Source of the DNA: UBA668 sp963720695
Lineage (GTDB): Bacteria > Actinomycetota > Acidimicrobiia > Acidimicrobiales > Ilumatobacteraceae
Length of the DNA stretch: 64,000 nucleotides
NCBI GenBank assembly: GCA_963720695.1
Contig: CAVRGG010000004.1
Span: 1,116,001 to 1,180,000 of the forward strand
Direction of reading: 5' to 3'
The notes under the pieces are model-generated. The model saw nothing but the letters and a program-made list of their open reading frames with translations. It made no database searches and was not told the DNA's origin. The position numbers and the translations under genes were made by a program. This document shows, piece by piece, positions 40,534 through 50,110 of the stretch; positions within the stretch are counted from its first letter, which is position 1, and every line of letters starts with the position of its first letter.

Positions 40534-43038
40534 CTAGCTCGCCGCGAGCGATTGCAGCACGTCGAGACGCGCCGCTCGCCGTGCCGGCGAGATCGCAGCG
40601 AACGCCCCGGCACACGCTGCGATCAGGGTGATGCCGACCACGGTGGCGACCGGGTAGGTGAACTCGGTGATGCCCGAGGAGTGCAGGGCCCGCACGCTCG
40701 CCCATCCGAAGAACGACCCGATCGACACGCCCATGGCGGTACCGAACAGGGCGATCATGATCGCCTCCCAGCGAACGGTGGAGCGCACCTGGGACTGCAG
40801 CATGCCGACGGCCCGCAGCAACCCCAGTTCCCGCTTGCGCTCGAAGATCGACAGCGCCAGCGTGTTGGTGATGCCCAACAGTGCGATGACCACTGCGAGT
40901 GCGAGCAGGGCATAGATGACGCCCAGCATCTGGTCGATCTGGCTCGCCATCCGGTCACTGAACTGATCCCGGTCGAGCACCTCGGCACTCGGGAAGTGGT
41001 TCGCTTCGGCGCGGACGGCGTCGTCGGCGCCGGAGGCGTAGATACGGAAGTCGAGCTGGCTCGGCAGATGGGCTTCGAAGGCGGACACGTCGACGAAGTA
41101 GTTGCCGATCCATTCGGCGGCGTCGTCGTAGGTGGCACGAACGACGAACTGGAAGGTACCTGTCGCCATGGTGACTTCGACCGGTGAACCGATCGACCAC
41201 TGATGCTTCTGGGCGTATGAGGTGTCGACGGCGAGGCCGTCAGCACCCAGGGCGCTCATGTCACCGGTGACGGTGCCGATGTCGAACACCTGCCCCACGG
41301 TTGCCGCGGTGAAGGCGTTGAGCACCGTGTCGGACCCGTTGACCTGCGCTGAACTGACGCGGGCCTCCGTGACCACGCTGATGTCCGGGTTCTGTCGCAT
41401 CGAGTCGGCCAGCTGCGTGCTGAAGCCACCGCCCCCGTCGTACGCACCGGAATCGACCACATGGGAGCCCGTGAAGGTCTCGCGGACCGACCCGCCGAAG
41501 GACGCCTTCACCGACGACGCCAGGACGGCGATGAAGGCCACCATCGCCACGCCGATCATCAGCGACGACGCCGTGCGCGCCGTGCGCTTCGGATTGCGTT
41601 TGGCATTGCGGACGGCCAGATCGCCGGCCACACCGCGACGGGCGATGAACACTCCGAACGCGGAGACCACCGGACGGGCGAGCACCGGGCCGAGCACGGC
41701 GACACCGACCAGCGAGGTCAACGCGCCGACTCCGACGAGCACGATGCCACCGCCGCCGAGGCCGGCCAGCAACGCTGCGATACCGGCGGCGGTGATCACC
41801 GTGCCCGTGACCGTGCGCCGCACCGACGTCGATGCACGATCGACCGAGAGGTCGCGCAGTGCGGCGATCGGACGAACTCGTCCCGCGCGCCGGGCCGGGA
41901 GCCAGGCCGACACCACGGTCACCGTGATGCCGACTGCAGCCGAGACCATCATCGAGCCGGGTGAGATCACCATTGCGCCCGACGGCAGATCGACACCCAT
42001 TGCGGTGAACAGCGCACGCAGGCCGGAGGCCACACCGATGCCCGCGGCCAGACCGGCAGCAGACCCGATGGTCCCGATGACGAATGCCTCCGTGAGCACC
42101 GTTCGCAGCACTTGGCGGCGGCTCGCCCCGAGCGCTCGCAGCATGGCGAGCTGCTGAGTGCGCTGGGCGACGGTGATGGAGAACGTGTTGTTGATCATGA
42201 AGGCGCCGACGAAGACGGCGATGAAGGCGAAGACCAACAGGAACACCTTGAACGGCCCGAATGACTCGTTGAAGGCGGCCTGGTCATCCGCGATGACCTT
42301 CGCACCGGTGACGACCTCGACCGTCGGTGAGACCACCGACAGGCGGTCGACGAGATCGGTCTGCGAGACGCCGTCGACGGCATGCACGAGGACCGCATCG
42401 ACCATTCCTGCAGCCGACAGGTACTCCTCGGCCGCAGCGTCCGTGAAGAGCACGGCCGTCGCGCCCGCCGGCGAATCGGCGGTACCGAACGTGGCGATCC
42501 CGACCACCGTGAACGTCGTCGGGTCCTTCTGGGTGAGCACGGTGACTTCGTCCCCGACGTGGAAGTCGGCCTTGTGGGCGCTGGCCTTGTCGATCACGAT
42601 CTCGTCGTCGTGTCGGGGGGCGTGGCCCTCTGCCAGGCGGTACGGGTTGAGTGTGGGCTCGTCGATCCAGTTGAAACCCAACGCGGGTGCCTGATTCTGG
42701 TCGCCGACGGCCTTTCCGTCCCGGTCGACCAACTGGGCGTACCCGGTGACTTCGACGGCGGCATCCTCGACGCCGTCGACACCGCGAACGGTGTCGATGA
42801 CGTCGGCGGGCATTCGAGTGCCCACCACCCCATACGCGAGGTCCACGTCGGAGGGTGCCCGAACCATGGCGTCGACACCGGCATGGGCATCGGCGAGCAC
42901 GTTGTCGAACGTCGCTGTGAGCGTGTCGCTGAAGACGAGGGTGCCGGCCATCAGGGTGACACCGAGGAGCACGGCGAATGCGGTGCTGAGGAAGCGCATC
43001 TTGCGCGCGACCAGTTCTTTGAGGGTGAGGTTGAACAA
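40534..43038 (-). CDS. ABC transporter permease, FtsX/MacB type
   Basis: An 834-residue permease starting most probably at TTG 43038 (GGAG lies seven bases upstream). It has an N-terminal membrane helix, a large extracytoplasmic MacB_PCD-like domain, and a first FtsX region of three helices near residue 245. A second extracytoplasmic part and a second FtsX region of three helices (about 715-825) follow; two more helices lie in the middle. The layout fits a single-chain exporter of the LolC/MacB kind, or one for lipids or antimicrobials. The ATPase gene ends one base before this start, so the pair is one operon. Confidence 0.82.
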   Translation of the reverse strand: MFNLTLKELVARKMRFLSTAFAVLLGVTLMAGTLVFSDTLTATFDNVLADAHAGVDAMVRAPSDVDLAYGVVGTRMPADVIDTVRGVDGVEDAAVEVTGYAQLVDRDGKAVGDQNQAPALGFNWIDEPTLNPYRLAEGHAPRHDDEIVIDKASAHKADFHVGDEVTVLTQKDPTTFTVVGIATFGTADSPAGATAVLFTDAAAEEYLSAAGMVDAVLVHAVDGVSQTDLVDRLSVVSPTVEVVTGAKVIADDQAAFNESFGPFKVFLLVFAFIAVFVGAFMINNTFSITVAQRTQQLAMLRALGASRRQVLRTVLTEAFVIGTIGSAAGLAAGIGVASGLRALFTAMGVDLPSGAMVISPGSMMVSAAVGITVTVVSAWLPARRAGRVRPIAALRDLSVDRASTSVRRTVTGTVITAAGIAALLAGLGGGGIVLVGVGALTSLVGVAVLGPVLARPVVSAFGVFIARRGVAGDLAVRNAKRNPKRTARTASSLMIGVAMVAFIAVLASSVKASFGGSVRETFTGSHVVDSGAYDGGGGFSTQLADSMRQNPDISVVTEARVSSAQVNGSDTVLNAFTAATVGQVFDIGTVTGDMSALGADGLAVDTSYAQKHQWSIGSPVEVTMATGTFQFVVRATYDDAAEWIGNYFVDVSAFEAHLPSQLDFRIYASGADDAVRAEANHFPSAEVLDRDQFSDRMASQIDQMLGVIYALLALAVVIALLGITNTLALSIFERKRELGLLRAVGMLQSQVRSTVRWEAIMIALFGTAMGVSIGSFFGWASVRALHSSGITEFTYPVATVVGITLIAACAGAFAAISPARRAARLDVLQSLAAS

Positions 43039-43039
43039 C

Positions 43040-43837
<798 letters not shown>

Positions 43838-44015
43838 TCGTTGGTTCCTCTCGGTGGGAGTTGTGGTGTGTGGTGCCACTTTCGAGAAATCGATGCTCCG
43901 CGTCGTCGGCCCCAAGGCGCTTTGCCGTGCGACTTGCACGTCAGACCCAGGGATGAGAGGGGAATCAGCCCGTGGTCTGATGTGACGAAGTCGCAGTGCG
44001 GTCTACGTTGAGGCC

Positions 44016-45212
44016 GTGAATTGGTACGAGCGGTGCGAGGCGCGCATCCAGAAGTGGGCCCGTCCGGTGCTCGTCGACAGCTTCTTCTTCGCCCTCTTCG
44101 GGGGCGCCTCGATCGCTTCCACCTTGAGCGAGCCCGTCACGCCGGGGCTGCACGAGCCACGCCTGATCGACCTCGTGATCGCGCTCCTCACCGCCGTACC
44201 GATCCTGTTCCGGCGCCGCTGGCCACTCGGCGCCCTGCTCGTGTCGTGCGCGTTCACCATTCTCCTGATCGGCACGAACGCCCCCGAAGGGTCGGTGGCG
44301 TTCACGATCGGCTTCCTCGTCTACACGGTTGCCGCCCGCAGCCAGCTACGCCTTGCGGTCGTGGGCCTCGGCTCCGTCGTCGCGACGCTCGCGATCCTCG
44401 GCGCGTTGGATTCGCCCGGCCTCGATGCCCTGGGTGTGGCCCGTTTCTCCGCGTTCTTCGCCATCGTCTGGGCCGGCGGCGTCGCCGTCCGCGCTCGACG
44501 CGAAGCGCTCGAGGCGTCGTTGCGCGAAGCCAACGAGCGCGCCGAAGCTGCGGCGCAACGCTCGTTGCGGAGCGTGGCCGAGGAGCGCCTTCGCATCGCC
44601 CAGGAACTCCACGACGTGGTCGCCCACTCCATTTCGGTGATCGCCGTGCAGGCCGGAGCCGGAACACACTTCCTCGAGACCAAACCCGACGAGACCCGGG
44701 CCGCGCTCGAGGCCATCACTCGAACGTCGCGGTCGACTCTGAGCGAGCTCCGCAGCCTGCTCGGCGTGCTGCGCGGCGACGACGGCGCGAGGAGTCACGC
44801 GCCGGCGCCCACGCTCGCAGACCTGCCGTCCCTCGTCGACGAGATGCATCGCCTGGGTTTGCCCATCAGGCTGGACGTGCTCGGCGAAGCCGACACGGAG
44901 CGACTCGGCATCGAGATGTCGGCATATCGCATCATCCAGGAGGCGCTGACCAACGTCATCAAGCACGCCGGTCCCACCACCGAGGTGACGGTCACCGTGG
45001 AGCACGCACCGTCAGCGCTCGAGGTGCGCATCGACGACGACGGGCGCGGCGCCGCGGTCGCCGCCGCCTTCGCGTCCTTGCCGTCCGGACACCACGGCCT
45101 CCTCGGCATGCGCGAGCGGGTCGAGGTGTGGGGTGGTCACATGTCGTCAGGCTCCCGACCCGGCGGCGGGTACTCCGTGCGGGCCACGTTCCCGTTCGAG
45201 CCGACGTCATGA
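44016..45212 (+). CDS. Sensor histidine kinase (NarL-type, HisKA_3)
   Basis: Starting at GTG 44016, 398 residues. About six membrane helices between residues 20 and 158 form a compact sensor. A short coiled-coil linker then carries the HisKA_3 phosphoacceptor His199 in RLRIAQELHDVVAHS. The HATPase domain has the N-box EALTNVIKHAG, the G1 motif in IDDDGRG, and GLLGMRERV. It phosphorylates the response regulator whose start overlaps this stop by four bases. It is divergent from the ABC exporter, which it may sense or control, as in many exporter/two-component pairs. Confidence 0.9.
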   Translation: MNWYERCEARIQKWARPVLVDSFFFALFGGASIASTLSEPVTPGLHEPRLIDLVIALLTAVPILFRRRWPLGALLVSCAFTILLIGTNAPEGSVAFTIGFLVYTVAARSQLRLAVVGLGSVVATLAILGALDSPGLDALGVARFSAFFAIVWAGGVAVRARREALEASLREANERAEAAAQRSLRSVAEERLRIAQELHDVVAHSISVIAVQAGAGTHFLETKPDETRAALEAITRTSRSTLSELRSLLGVLRGDDGARSHAPAPTLADLPSLVDEMHRLGLPIRLDVLGEADTERLGIEMSAYRIIQEALTNVIKHAGPTTEVTVTVEHAPSALEVRIDDDGRGAAVAAAFASLPSGHHGLLGMRERVEVWGGHMSSGSRPGGGYSVRATFPFEPTS

Positions 45213-45871
45213 TCAACGTCGTCGTCGCCGACGATCAGACCCTGGTTCGCCGCGGCTTCGCGTCGATCCTCGACAGCACCGAGGGCATCCACGTCGTCGG
45301 TGAGGCCGAGAACGGGCTCGACGCGGTCGCCATCGCCGTTCGGGAGCGACCGGATGTGATCCTGATGGACATCCGGATGCCGCACATGGACGGGCTGGAG
45401 GCGACCCGGCGAATCACCGGCGACGAGTCGCTGGCCGCCACCAGGATTCTCATCCTCACCACGTTCGACCTCGACGAGTACGTGCACGAGGCGCTCCGCT
45501 CGGGCGCCAGCGGGTTCCTGCTGAAGGACACCGAGCCGCCCGAGCTCATCCACGCCGTGCGCGTGATCGCCGCCGGCGAGGCCCTCATCGCGCCGAAGAT
45601 CACCCGTCGCCTGATCGAGGAGTTCGCGCGGGCAACCGAACCGGGCCGGTTCGACGAGAGTGCGGTCGCGCAGCTCACCGAGCGAGAACGAGAGGTGCTC
45701 GTACATGTGGGCCGCGGGCTGTCGAACACCGAGATCGCCGACCATCTGTACGTGAGCCAGGCCACGGTCAAGACACACATCGGCCGGCTGCTGATGAAGC
45801 TCCAGGCCCACGATCGGGCGCAGTTGGTCGTGGTGGCCTACGAGGCCGGCATCGTGCAACCGGGGAGCTGA
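45209..45871 (+). CDS. NarL/LuxR-family response regulator
   Basis: A 220-residue regulator. The receiver has acidic residues Asp8/Asp9, the phospho-acceptor Asp54 (LMDIRMP), and Lys106 (LLKDTEP). The C-terminal LuxR helix-turn-helix contains LTEREREVLVHVGRGLSNTEIADHLYVSQATVKTHIGRLL. It is coupled to the histidine kinase (ATGA overlap). The targets are probably the divergent ABC exporter genes and the operon itself, by position; no operator could be picked out. The codon use is normal. Confidence 0.9.
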   Translation: MINVVVADDQTLVRRGFASILDSTEGIHVVGEAENGLDAVAIAVRERPDVILMDIRMPHMDGLEATRRITGDESLAATRILILTTFDLDEYVHEALRSGASGFLLKDTEPPELIHAVRVIAAGEALIAPKITRRLIEEFARATEPGRFDESAVAQLTEREREVLVHVGRGLSNTEIADHLYVSQATVKTHIGRLLMKLQAHDRAQLVVVAYEAGIVQPGS

Positions 45872-45996
45872 TCGCGCGACGGCATCATCCTCAGGGACTA
45901 GGTCCAGAGGCGCATCGCGAAGCGACCGTGGTCCGACGACGGCCGAGGCGAAAGGGTGTTGGGTGGTGAGTGTCAGCCCGACCCAAAGGACACGCC

Positions 45997-46134
45997 ATGA
46001 ACTACCAGTACGACCTTCACCTCACACTCGCTCAGGACCGCCATCACCGCTTGCTCAGCACGAGCGACCAATGCCGCTCCTCCTCCCGCCACCGCCGCTT
46101 CCAGTGGCAGAACCGGAGGAACCGACGATTGTAA
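45997..46134 (+). CDS. Small basic protein, 45 aa
   Basis: A 45-residue ORF beginning ATG at 45997 with an AAAGGA ribosome site at a fitting distance, and ending TAA 46132-46134. The N-terminus MNYQYDLHLTLAQDRHHRLL is amphipathic; the C-terminus is packed with Arg (RRFQWQNRRNRRL). It is too short for routine gene finders, but has its own ribosome site and a strong terminator 26 bases past its stop. It could be a regulatory or leader peptide, or a small actinobacterial protein of unknown role. A hairpin-like TTGGGT...ACCCAA pair lies just before the ribosome site. Confidence 0.6.
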   Translation: MNYQYDLHLTLAQDRHHRLLSTSDQCRSSSRHRRFQWQNRRNRRL

Positions 46135-46160
46135 GGACAGACACACCAAGCTCCCCGCTC

Positions 46161-46197
46161 GACGAGCCCGACCTGCACACGACAGGTCGGGCTCGTC
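46161..46197 (+). terminator. Strong rho-independent-type hairpin
   Basis: A perfect 15-bp stem (GACGAGCCCGACCTG with 46183-46197) and a 7-base loop. It follows the two-component genes and the 45-aa ORF, and precedes the nucleotidase gene, so it isolates that gene from upstream transcription. Confidence 0.85.
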
Positions 46198-46298
46198 CTG
46201 TGTGAGGGATTCGGCGCCCTAGCACAAAACTCCTCTCTGGACGGACAAATCGATGAGGTCTACCGTCGTGGGCACCAACTCAATGTGGAGGTAGGGCC

Positions 46299-49200
46299 GT
46301 GTCGGACTCGATCGATTCCATTGGGAAGGGTGTTCACACCCTCGGCGGGCGCCGCAGGATCAAGACATTCGCAATCGGAGCAACGGTTGCGTTGTTGGCC
46401 GGTATCGCTCCGGCCGCAGGCACGGCCTCGGCACGTCGGCACGAGGACCCGCAACGGGTCCTGTACTTCGTCTCCGACGGGCTTCGCCAGGACCTGGTGG
46501 AGCAATACTCCAAAGCCGGCAAGACGCCCGGCTTCAAAGAGATGCTGCACAGCGGGGCCAAGGCCGGCGACAACGGACTGCTCACCCAAGCGCCGCCCAA
46601 CACCGGCGCCGGGTGGTACTCCCTCGCCACCGGGGCATGGCCGGCGGTCACCGGTTCGACGAACAACACGTTCCACGTCAACGGTCAGGCGTTCACCAGC
46701 CGTACCGCCGCCTTCGATCCGGGCGTGTTGCAGGCGGAGTCGATCGCTCAATCCGCAGAGCGCGGCGGACTGAAGGTGGCCCAGATCGAATGGGCCGGCG
46801 GGCGCGGTGCGGCCATCAATGGCCCCACGCTCGACTACCGATCATTTCTGTCCGGTCGTGGCATTGCGACCAACTATGTGTCCCCGACCGACCTCGCCAA
46901 TTTCGTTGCGTCGTTCGGCCTGCAATACGACCATCCGGCGGGCTTCGCCGGACAGGCTCCATTCCCGGGCGCCGCGCCGACGCCGGCGTCCGGGTGGACC
47001 GCGGTCCCCACGTCCTACAGCCCCCCGCAGGAGATGCGCCTCCGAGTGCTCGACTTCGGGACCGACAAGTACGGGCTCAACGCATATCTCTACGACCCCA
47101 CCAACGATCATCGCGTGAACTACACCAAGGTGCTCTTCTCGCCCACCAAGTCCGGCGCCGACAAGGTCGCCGACCTCCGCGAGGGCCAGTGGGCCGACGT
47201 GAAGGTCACCGTGCAGGGCGGCTCACTCGACGGTAAGACGGCGGCGATGTTGGTCAAGGTGGAGAAGATGTCGAAGGATCTCGCCCAGGTGCGGCTCTTC
47301 CACACGTCGGTCACGCGAGCCATCGCCTCCTGGCCCACCTGGGCCGGAGAGCCCGGGTTCACGGGCAACTTCGAGGACTACGTCGCGGCGACCTTCCCGT
47401 CGTCGCAGGCGGCGGACTTCGCAGTCCTCGAGTCGGGCATCGTCAGCGAGGACACCTACGTGCAGCAGGGTCTCTACTGGGAGACCGCGTACCAGCCGAT
47501 CATCAAGTACGTGCTCGACACGTACCAGCCCGACCTGGCCATGGTCGGCTATCCCACGACGGACGAGTTCCAGCACCAGTTCCTCGGACTGGTCTCCAGA
47601 ACGCTTCCCGACGGCAGCGCCAACCCCGCCTACGACGACGTCGAGGTCAACGGCACGCCGGACCACCGTGTCCACCAGCGCGAGGGCTACCTGCAGCGCG
47701 CCTACAGCGGTGCCGACGCGACGATGCGCCTCGCGCAGCGCGAACTCGACCATCACGCCCACCTGAGCACGTTCGTCGCGTCCGATCACGGATTCGCGCC
47801 TCAGTTCGCCGCCGTCGATGCGAGCAAGGTGCTCGTGGACATGGGCCTGCTGTCGAAGCCGCAGACGTCGAACTGCCGTCCCGCAACGGGTGAGACCATC
47901 GGCAAGGCGAAAGCCTGTTGGGCCGGTGGCGCCGTGCAGATCTACCTCAACCTCGCCGGACGAGATCCTGCGGGAGGCGGGTTCCAGCAGGTCGCTGCCG
48001 GGGACGAGGCCGCCACGGTGGCCGCGATCAAGGCTGCCTACCTGGCAGTGTCGGACCCCAACGACTGGACCGGCGACGGTGCGCCCGAGGGGTGGAAGGT
48101 GATCGACCGCGTCTACTCCAAGGCCGAAGCGCGCTACATCCCCAACGGTCCGGGAAGCACCACCAACATGGCGCACCCCACTCGAACCGGCGACGTGGTG
48201 GCCTTCGCGTACCCGCCCTATCAGTTCGACGCCGCGACGCCGGGCACGCTGGTCGCCCGATCCGCGTTCTTCGGACAGCACGGCTATGTGCCAGACGTGC
48301 AGGATCTGCGCGACAACGTCAACATGAGGGCCACGTTCCTCGCCGGCGGCGAAGGCATCCGAAAGGGGACGGTCAAGGGTGCTCGCACCATCGACCTCGC
48401 ACCGACCATCGCGTTCCTGCTCGACGTCCCTGAACCTCAGCACGCACAGGGTCGTGTGCTCCTCGAGGCGCTCGATGTCGGGAAGCGGTCCAAGGCGATC
48501 TCGGTGATCGGACTCACCGACTTCCACGGTCAACTCGACCCGAGCACGACCACCATCGACGGGCGGGCGATCTCGGTGGGCGGTGCCGCACAGTTGGCGA
48601 CGATGTTCGATGAGGAAGCCGCCACGCTGCCCGGCCAGACGCTCCTGCTGGCCTCGGGCGACAACGTCGGCGCCTCACCGCCGAACTCGGCGTTGCTCGA
48701 CGACATGCCGACCATCGACGTCGAGAACGCGTGGGGGCTCGACGCAACGAGCTACGGCAACCACGAGTTCGACTACGGAGTGACGCGGTTGCTCGCCCAT
48801 CAGGCTCGCGCCGACTTCCCGTTCCTGGCGACCAACATCGTCGACTCCGCCACCGGCGAGGCACCACCGTGGGTGAAGACCTCGGCGGTGTTCCGCGTCA
48901 ACGGCATCCGCGTCGGCGTGATCGGCGCCGACGTGAAGAACACACCCGAGCTGGTTGCTGCCGGCAACACGGCCGGGTTGACGTTCCTCGACGAGGCCGA
49001 ACGGATCCACAAGGAATCCGAGCGCCTCCGAAAGATGGGGGTCAGGGTTCAGATCGTCGTCATCCACAACGGAGCCAACACCGGCGCGAACGCGATCGAC
49101 GGGAACCCCGCGGTCGACTGGGCCGGCCCGATCATCGACATCGTCAACCAACTCCAGGACACCACGATCGATCTCGTCCTGGCCGGCCACACCCACCGCA

Positions 49201-50066
49201 TCGCCAACACGATGGTCGGACACATCCCGGTGGCCGAAGGTGTGAACGCGGGCGGGAGTTACTCGGTCGCCCAGCTGATCGTGCAGGGCAATGACGTGGT
49301 GTGGACCGGAGCGGCCACGCGGGTGGCGGTGAACCTCGGCGTCGCCGGGCGGCCCGACGTGCAGGCGATCGTCGACGACGCCAACGCGCAGACCGCGGTG
49401 TTGCGCAACAAGGTGATCGGTACGCAATCGATCGACGTCCTGCGCGACCCGGCCCGTCTGGCGGAGTCCGCGATGGGCAACCTCGTGGCCGACGCGACCC
49501 GGCTGAAGTATCCCGGGGTCGATGCGACGCTCACCAACTCGGGTGGTCTGCGCGCCGACCTGCGCGTCACACCGCCGAGCGCGGGCGAGGCCGCCGGGGA
49601 GATCACCTGGGGGGAGGTCTTCGCGGTGCTCCCCTTCGGCAACCGGACGGTGATCGAGACGATCACCGGACAACAGTTGCAGGACGCACTCACCAACGGC
49701 TTCCAACCCTCGTGTGACAGCCGATTCGCCGGTGGAACGGGCCGCTCGCCGCAGGTGTCGGGTCTGGTGATCACCTTCACCTGTACCACCCCGGCCGATC
49801 CGGCCGTCCTGTCCACGCCGATCGTGACGGCGATGTACAAGGCCCCGGACGGACCATCGGGGACGCTGACGCCGATCGGTCCGGCCGATCCGGTGCGCAT
49901 CGTCACCAACGACTTCATGTTCACCGGCGGCGACGGATACACGGCCTTGGCCGCGGGAACCGACGTGCTGCAACCGGGTGATGCCTTGCTCGACGTGGTG
50001 GTGGATTACATCACCGCCAACTCGCCGATCGCGCCCACGGTGGAGGGTCGCATCACCCGAGTGTGA
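46299..50066 (+). CDS. Secreted nucleotide pyrophosphatase/phosphodiesterase fused to 5'-nucleotidase
   Basis: A 1255-residue secreted protein starting at GTG 46299 (GGAGGTAGG before it). A signal peptide covers about residues 1-45 (twin-Arg-like GGRRRIK then a hydrophobic run). The first domain is of nucleotide-pyrophosphatase/alkaline-phosphatase type: metal Asp60 in YFVSDGLRQD, the likely nucleophile Thr102 in NTGAGWYSLATGA, and DEFQHQF and VASDHGFAP as metal ligands. The second domain starts near residue 735: LTDFHGQLD, SGDN, YGNHEFDYG, VVIHNG and LAGHTHR are the five UshA-type motifs, and a C-terminal 5'-nucleotidase substrate domain ends it. It should degrade extracellular nucleotides to nucleosides and phosphate. 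Confidence 0.85.
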   Translation: MSDSIDSIGKGVHTLGGRRRIKTFAIGATVALLAGIAPAAGTASARRHEDPQRVLYFVSDGLRQDLVEQYSKAGKTPGFKEMLHSGAKAGDNGLLTQAPPNTGAGWYSLATGAWPAVTGSTNNTFHVNGQAFTSRTAAFDPGVLQAESIAQSAERGGLKVAQIEWAGGRGAAINGPTLDYRSFLSGRGIATNYVSPTDLANFVASFGLQYDHPAGFAGQAPFPGAAPTPASGWTAVPTSYSPPQEMRLRVLDFGTDKYGLNAYLYDPTNDHRVNYTKVLFSPTKSGADKVADLREGQWADVKVTVQGGSLDGKTAAMLVKVEKMSKDLAQVRLFHTSVTRAIASWPTWAGEPGFTGNFEDYVAATFPSSQAADFAVLESGIVSEDTYVQQGLYWETAYQPIIKYVLDTYQPDLAMVGYPTTDEFQHQFLGLVSRTLPDGSANPAYDDVEVNGTPDHRVHQREGYLQRAYSGADATMRLAQRELDHHAHLSTFVASDHGFAPQFAAVDASKVLVDMGLLSKPQTSNCRPATGETIGKAKACWAGGAVQIYLNLAGRDPAGGGFQQVAAGDEAATVAAIKAAYLAVSDPNDWTGDGAPEGWKVIDRVYSKAEARYIPNGPGSTTNMAHPTRTGDVVAFAYPPYQFDAATPGTLVARSAFFGQHGYVPDVQDLRDNVNMRATFLAGGEGIRKGTVKGARTIDLAPTIAFLLDVPEPQHAQGRVLLEALDVGKRSKAISVIGLTDFHGQLDPSTTTIDGRAISVGGAAQLATMFDEEAATLPGQTLLLASGDNVGASPPNSALLDDMPTIDVENAWGLDATSYGNHEFDYGVTRLLAHQARADFPFLATNIVDSATGEAPPWVKTSAVFRVNGIRVGVIGADVKNTPELVAAGNTAGLTFLDEAERIHKESERLRKMGVRVQIVVIHNGANTGANAIDGNPAVDWAGPIIDIVNQLQDTTIDLVLAGHTHRIANTMVGHIPVAEGVNAGGSYSVAQLIVQGNDVVWTGAATRVAVNLGVAGRPDVQAIVDDANAQTAVLRNKVIGTQSIDVLRDPARLAESAMGNLVADATRLKYPGVDATLTNSGGLRADLRVTPPSAGEAAGEITWGEVFAVLPFGNRTVIETITGQQLQDALTNGFQPSCDSRFAGGTGRSPQVSGLVITFTCTTPADPAVLSTPIVTAMYKAPDGPSGTLTPIGPADPVRIVTNDFMFTGGDGYTALAAGTDVLQPGDALLDVVVDYITANSPIAPTVEGRITRV

Positions 50067-50110
50067 GCGTGTCTCGCACCGTCGGCCACCTCGGTGGCCG
50101 GCGGTGCCGA

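Noticed and set aside
45963..46205. 80-codon frame overlapping the 45-codon ORF
   Set aside because: Pro-rich, runs through the terminator stem, and no suitable ribosome site; the 45-codon ORF fits better.
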